This document shows positions 14,058 to 17,344 of a stretch of 17,344 nucleotides of DNA, one piece after another. This DNA is from Deltaproteobacteria bacterium (GTDB lineage Bacteria > Desulfobacterota > Desulfobacteria > Desulfobacterales > JAFDCJ01). The stretch spans positions 1 through 17,344 of the forward strand of contig JAJRVC010000145.1 in assembly GCA_024277475.1 (NCBI GenBank), written 5' to 3'. Each line of letters starts with the position of its first letter. Position 1 is the first letter of the stretch. The notes beneath the pieces are model-generated. The model saw only the letters and a list, made by a program, of their open reading frames with translations, was not told the DNA's origin and searched no databases. A program made the translations under genes and the position numbers.

Positions 14058-15917
14058 ATGAACCACAAGACATCAAAAGGATATTTAATATTGGCATTCC
14101 GTTGTGTAAAACTTTTTAGACGGGACATTAGGCCTTTTTTATTTAAACGTCTCTTATCCTGTACCGCGATGGCGATAATTGGAATGGTTCTGATCTTTGC
14201 TGGGGGGGCGGCCTCGGCCCAGGATTGTCCTTCTCAAAAATATAAACGTTCTTCTCAGACCCCCATTGTGAAGGATATGGTGAATCCCCATCCTTCCGAG
14301 GACGATTTTGAACTGCCCATGCCTTGCGGCGGAAAACTGTTTTTGCGACATGTCTGCATTCCGGCAAGGTCTTTTTTAGATGACTTTCAGTTTAACGCCG
14401 GGTGCGAGAAGTGCCGACGCAAGGATGAGGGCTTTATGGAAGCCAAACATGTCTCAGCGATAGCCGGTGCATTCACGCTGGAGGAATTGCCGGAATCCTG
14501 GCGTGCCAAATTGATTGAACTTGCGCGAAGGGGAGATGGCCTATGCCCGGCTCCCGATGATAAAAATTCAAAGGCCCTGTATTATTTCATCGGAAAATAT
14601 GAGATTTCGAATTGGCAGTGGCAAACCGTCATGGCTGATGATTGCCCGGGATGGGACAAGGCTTTCACCACTGAAGATCCGCGGCCGAAGACGAATATTG
14701 CGTGGTTTGAGGCTGTGGAGTTCACCAGACGCTATACGGAATGGTTGCTGAAGAACAGACGGGGTTCGCTGCCTTCTTTTCCTGCCGGACGGTATGCCTT
14801 CATTCGTCTGCCGACTGAAGTCGAATGGGAATACGCCGCCCGGGGGGGACATATGGTAACGGCTTCTGAAATGAATCAGGGAGAATTTTTCCCCTTGAAT
14901 AATCATCATTTTTCTGATTTCGCCGTATATACACGGGCGGGGGCGGCGAAACCACCGGAAAAACTGGCCTGGATCGGTACCAAGTGTCCCAACCCGCTAG
15001 AGCTTTTTGACACCGCCGGAAACGCGGCTGAGATAATGTTGGATCCTTTTCGATACTTAAAGGGTTCACGACTGCACGGAGCTACAGGCGGATTTGTTAT
15101 TAAAGGAGGAAGCTACAACAAAAGCAGGGCGGAGATAATGCCGGGACGACGTGAAGAGATGCCCTTTTTTCTTGAAGATGGTGCATTTCGAAGCAGCGAC
15201 CTGGGCCTGCGGGTTGTGCTGTCGGGAATTGTCACACCCCAGAACCGCAGCAAAGCGCTCAGGCGGCAGTGGACTAAAATTGGCAAACGCGATCGGCTGT
15301 CTAAACTTGACGCCGGAGCAGCAAAGTTCGCTATTGATGAAATTCGCGGTAAAATCCTGGTTGCGGACATTGAACGCCGAGCTGCTGCTGCAAGTGATGC
15401 CGAAAAAGAAGAGCTTTTATCAGAAGCCGACTATATCAAAAGACTTACCGCCATGTTTGGAAGTCAGAAAACGCTTTCACTTGAAGCACTCATTTGGAAA
15501 GCGCTCTTTACCGTGGAATCTTTGCACAAGTATACGATGCAGCGTAACCAGATGCAACATGAGCTGGAAATGCTCAAGAAAATGAAAGCAGAACCTCTGC
15601 CGGAGGCGGAAATAGAATCATTGAAAAAGAATATAGCCGGGTTAACGGAAGATATTAGGCACAGTGATGCGGCGATTGATTATCTGACGCAATTGTACCT
15701 CGGGAATATTCGGGAAAGCCAAAAATTTCCGCAAGACGCCATTGATCGTCAATTGGATAACCTGTTTCAACACCAGATATTAGAGGAAAGTTTGCGATCA
15801 AGTCTGAATAGCCGATTAGCAATATTTAGAAATCATATTTCCCGGTACGCCACCAATCCGGATAGCATCCCGCCGGAAACAATCATCCAGGATATTATAT
15901 CGGAAATTACACCCTAA
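14058..15917 (+). CDS. Secreted formylglycine-generating-enzyme-like (SUMF1/TagR-type) protein with helical C-terminal extension
   Basis: From ATG 14058 the product is 619 residues; the TTG at 14091 (AAAAGGA 9 nt upstream) would give 608 and has the better ribosome site. A long basic N-region precedes a signal peptide core (36-54, likely cleavage after GAASA). Residues 57-119 are Cys-containing (C57, C90, C100, C116, C119, with a CEKC pair). The FGE-sulfatase fold spans about 93-390: KYEISNWQW (180-188), KTNIAWFEAVEF (211-222), RLPTEVEWEYAARGG (250-264), LELFDTAGNAAEI (314-326), VIKGGSY (347-353) and LGLRVV (382-387). The usual GNVWEW reads GNAAEI, and I see no active-site Cys pair near the C-terminal end, so oxidase activity is doubtful. 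Residues 395-619 are charged and helical. This is closer in logic to TagR, a periplasmic activator of PpkA, than to a sulfatase activator. Adjacent to the vWA gene. Confidence 0.8.
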   Translation: MNHKTSKGYLILAFRCVKLFRRDIRPFLFKRLLSCTAMAIIGMVLIFAGGAASAQDCPSQKYKRSSQTPIVKDMVNPHPSEDDFELPMPCGGKLFLRHVCIPARSFLDDFQFNAGCEKCRRKDEGFMEAKHVSAIAGAFTLEELPESWRAKLIELARRGDGLCPAPDDKNSKALYYFIGKYEISNWQWQTVMADDCPGWDKAFTTEDPRPKTNIAWFEAVEFTRRYTEWLLKNRRGSLPSFPAGRYAFIRLPTEVEWEYAARGGHMVTASEMNQGEFFPLNNHHFSDFAVYTRAGAAKPPEKLAWIGTKCPNPLELFDTAGNAAEIMLDPFRYLKGSRLHGATGGFVIKGGSYNKSRAEIMPGRREEMPFFLEDGAFRSSDLGLRVVLSGIVTPQNRSKALRRQWTKIGKRDRLSKLDAGAAKFAIDEIRGKILVADIERRAAAASDAEKEELLSEADYIKRLTAMFGSQKTLSLEALIWKALFTVESLHKYTMQRNQMQHELEMLKKMKAEPLPEAEIESLKKNIAGLTEDIRHSDAAIDYLTQLYLGNIRESQKFPQDAIDRQLDNLFQHQILEESLRSSLNSRLAIFRNHISRYATNPDSIPPETIIQDIISEITP

Positions 15918-15948
15918 ATATTCAACCATTCTCAGGAGAAGCCTCAGG

Positions 15949-17034
15949 TTGCTCAAAACATTAGTTCCAAAAAAAATCGGCCTAAAACTTGGCATCATCG
16001 TTTCTTGTCTACTGATACCTTTCCTGTTTTCTTATGCTGAAAACAAAAAGAAGCTAAATGGGAACGGGGCCGTATCCGTTAATGAAAGTAACTCGCAGTC
16101 CGTATCATCAAAGCCCGATGTATCGCAAAATATCAAACAGGTTCAGACCCTTTTAGCACTGCTGAAATTCAACCCCGGGCCGATAGATGGAATATTAGGT
16201 AAAAAGACAACAAAAGCTATCAGAGCATTCCAGTTGGATATAGGAGTGCCCGTTACAGGAAAAATTGATAAAAATCTGAAATCACATCTTGACAGGGCCT
16301 ATCGGCTGTCAGTAACCCGTACGAAGGAGCAAACAGGAGAGGGTAAAGAGAAGCTGCAAATAAAGAGCGAAAAACCGAGCGGCACCACCTCACAGGGCAT
16401 AAAGCTTCCTACAGAGCCTGATCTGAAAGCTTCAAAATTTCCGGTAACAAAGCAGAGGAAAGAATCAGAAACAGGAAAAAAGCCTGAAGCAAAACGGCAA
16501 CCGGAAATTGAAACGCAGCCGCCGAAAAAACTCACCCCAAAAGACCGCAAATTGAAGCCGGAAAATCAATATTTAAAATATATCAAAATTAGTTTTTTAA
16601 TTGCAGCTGTAATTTTTTTGGCCTACTTTTATAGAATATGGACGCGTTTGCATGCAAAAAAGCATGACGAAAAAAGACCTCAAAAAGCCAGACCCGATGC
16701 GCAAAAGCCTGAAAAGGGAAAACCCGCAGAAGAATATGAAGCACCTCCTGAGATTCAAGAGTTAACAAAAGAAAAGGCGGATAATGCCGACCGCGAGGCT
16801 GAGTTAGACCAGCAAGACCCAACAGATCAGCGAGATCCATCACACCCGGGGTATATAACTCCGGTGGTAAGGCGTAAAGTCTGGATTAGAAATAAAGGAC
16901 AGTGCGCTGCCTGCGGCAGTCGAAAGGATCTTGAATATGATTATATCGTGCCGATATCGGCAGGGGGAGATAATACCTTAGACAACCTTCAACTATTATG
17001 TAAAACCTGCAGCCAGGAGAAATCAATCGGATAA
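15949..17034 (+). CDS. Peptidoglycan-binding, transmembrane protein with degenerate HNH-type zinc domain
   Basis: The 361-residue product starts at TTG 15949, with AGGAGAA 8 nt upstream and 31 nt after the FGE-like gene, so the two are probably co-transcribed. Residues 11-30 are a signal sequence or first TM segment ending SYA. Residues 60-117 are a PG_binding_1 domain (QVQTLLALLKFNPGPIDGIL, then TTKAIRAFQ and VTGKID). Residues 118-210 are a Lys/Glu/Pro-rich linker. Residues 212-230 are a TM helix followed by a basic stretch. Residues 303-361 are an HNH-like domain with zinc-type cysteines C319, C322, C351 and C354 and the conserved D331 and N346. The catalytic His after D331 is Tyr332, and the family CN pair reads C354-S355. 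Predicted topology puts PG binding in the periplasm and HNH in the cytoplasm. Nuclease activity is doubtful; domain calls are confident. Confidence 0.82.
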   Translation: MLKTLVPKKIGLKLGIIVSCLLIPFLFSYAENKKKLNGNGAVSVNESNSQSVSSKPDVSQNIKQVQTLLALLKFNPGPIDGILGKKTTKAIRAFQLDIGVPVTGKIDKNLKSHLDRAYRLSVTRTKEQTGEGKEKLQIKSEKPSGTTSQGIKLPTEPDLKASKFPVTKQRKESETGKKPEAKRQPEIETQPPKKLTPKDRKLKPENQYLKYIKISFLIAAVIFLAYFYRIWTRLHAKKHDEKRPQKARPDAQKPEKGKPAEEYEAPPEIQELTKEKADNADREAELDQQDPTDQRDPSHPGYITPVVRRKVWIRNKGQCAACGSRKDLEYDYIVPISAGGDNTLDNLQLLCKTCSQEKSIG

Positions 17035-17111
17035 GTAGGATTAAGACCTCTTGCATTTATGCCGTAGCAGGGTTGTTTTACTCCACGTTCATGACCAAGA
17101 TATTCCTATGT

Positions 17112-17201
17112 TGAGCGGTTCCCCAGACTTTGATTGCTATTGGGAGCAGTATTCATCGGTTGTAACCTTTGAACTTTGAACCCCGAACCTGGAACCGCTC
17201 A
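17112..17201. repeat. 11-bp inverted repeats enclosing TTTGAAC-type spacer repeats
   Basis: TGAGCGGTTCC (17112-17122) and GGAACCGCTCA (17191-17201) are perfect inverted copies 68 nt apart. The right part of the interior (17162-17196) holds CTTTGAACTTTGAACCCCGAACC, broken here as CTTTGAAC, TTTGAAC, CCCGAAC and CTGGAAC units. These are the reverse complement of the GGTTCAA/GGTTCGG family after ruvB. It is probably a spacer repeat element. Confidence 0.65.
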
Positions 17202-17219
17202 GTTTACCTTAACGTTGCA

Positions 17220-17315
17220 AAAGCCGGAGGGCTTCAGAGCCAAGGCGTCAAGGGTGAAGTTGTAGTCGTTTACCTCGAATCCTTGACAACACAGGATCTG
17301 GAGTCCTCCGGCTTT
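17220..17315. repeat. Long stem-loop upstream of the next gene
   Basis: Bases 17220-17241 pair with 17294-17315 over 22 positions: 19 Watson-Crick pairs, two G-T wobbles and one G/A mismatch. An inner 7-bp stem joins GTCAAGG (17247-17253) with CCTTGAC (17281-17287) around a 27-nt loop. No T tract follows. The structure ends 17 nt before the next start codon, which suggests a leader structure or a palindromic repeat element. Confidence 0.7.
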
Positions 17316-17332
17316 CCCGAAGGGTAAACAAC

Positions 17333-17344
17333 ATGGCAAAATCG
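17333..17344 (+). CDS. Start of an unidentified gene (partial)
   Basis: ATG at 17333 opens a frame reading Met-Ala-Lys-Ser to the end of the window, with GAAGGG at 17319-17324, 8 nt upstream, as a good Shine-Dalgarno. Four codons are too few to identify a product. Confidence 0.4.

Noticed and set aside
14058..15917. Active formylglycine-generating enzyme for sulfatases
   Set aside because: GNVWEW is replaced by GNAAEI, no catalytic Cys pair is apparent, the protein is exported, and no sulfatase gene is nearby.
1..17344. tRNA or rRNA genes
   Set aside because: No cloverleaf with a T-arm and matching acceptor stem, and no rRNA-like block, was found by eye in any spacer on either strand.

Overview
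The window reads as a chromosomal segment of a Gram-negative bacterium, most likely a Desulfobacterota (Desulfobacterales-like) organism. This is inferred from gene order and protein style (lipoprotein-type CpoB, ruvC-ruvA-ruvB next to tol-pal, frequent GTG/TTG starts, spacers rich in short degenerate repeats), not from a phylogenetic search. Every supported gene is on the + strand, and I see no tRNA, rRNA, CRISPR or intact insertion sequence.

Region 1 (1-3200) is the distal Tol-Pal envelope operon: a possible tail of a TolA/TonB-like gene, then tolB, pal and a lipoprotein form of cpoB. Region 2 (3201-8006) is ruvC, ruvA and ruvB (Holliday junction processing), then a SAM hydrolase-type (DUF62) gene overlapping an unrecognised single-pass membrane protein gene. 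The spacers here carry inverted-repeat stem-loops and 7-9 nt degenerate repeats. Region 3 (8007-9000) is a compact rplM-rpsI ribosomal operon with a visible promoter and a clear intrinsic terminator. Region 4 (9224-11654) is pxpABC, encoding the three-subunit bacterial 5-oxoprolinase, with overlapping genes.

Region 5 (11957-17034) is the unusual part: three exported or membrane proteins in a row. The first is a secreted SH3-like plus von Willebrand A protein. The second is a secreted formylglycine-generating-enzyme-like (SUMF1/TagR-type) protein with a long helical tail. The third is a peptidoglycan-binding, single-TM protein whose predicted cytoplasmic end is an HNH-like zinc domain with the catalytic His replaced by Tyr. 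The pairing of a periplasmic vWA domain with an FGE-like partner recalls the PpkA-TagR sensing module of type VI secretion, but no kinase and no T6SS gene is present. My working inference is an envelope-spanning sensor or scaffold module; it is the best candidate here for an undescribed system.

The last 310 bases hold an 11-bp inverted repeat around degenerate TTTGAAC-type repeats, a long stem-loop of 22 base-pair positions, and the first four codons of another gene that runs off the window.
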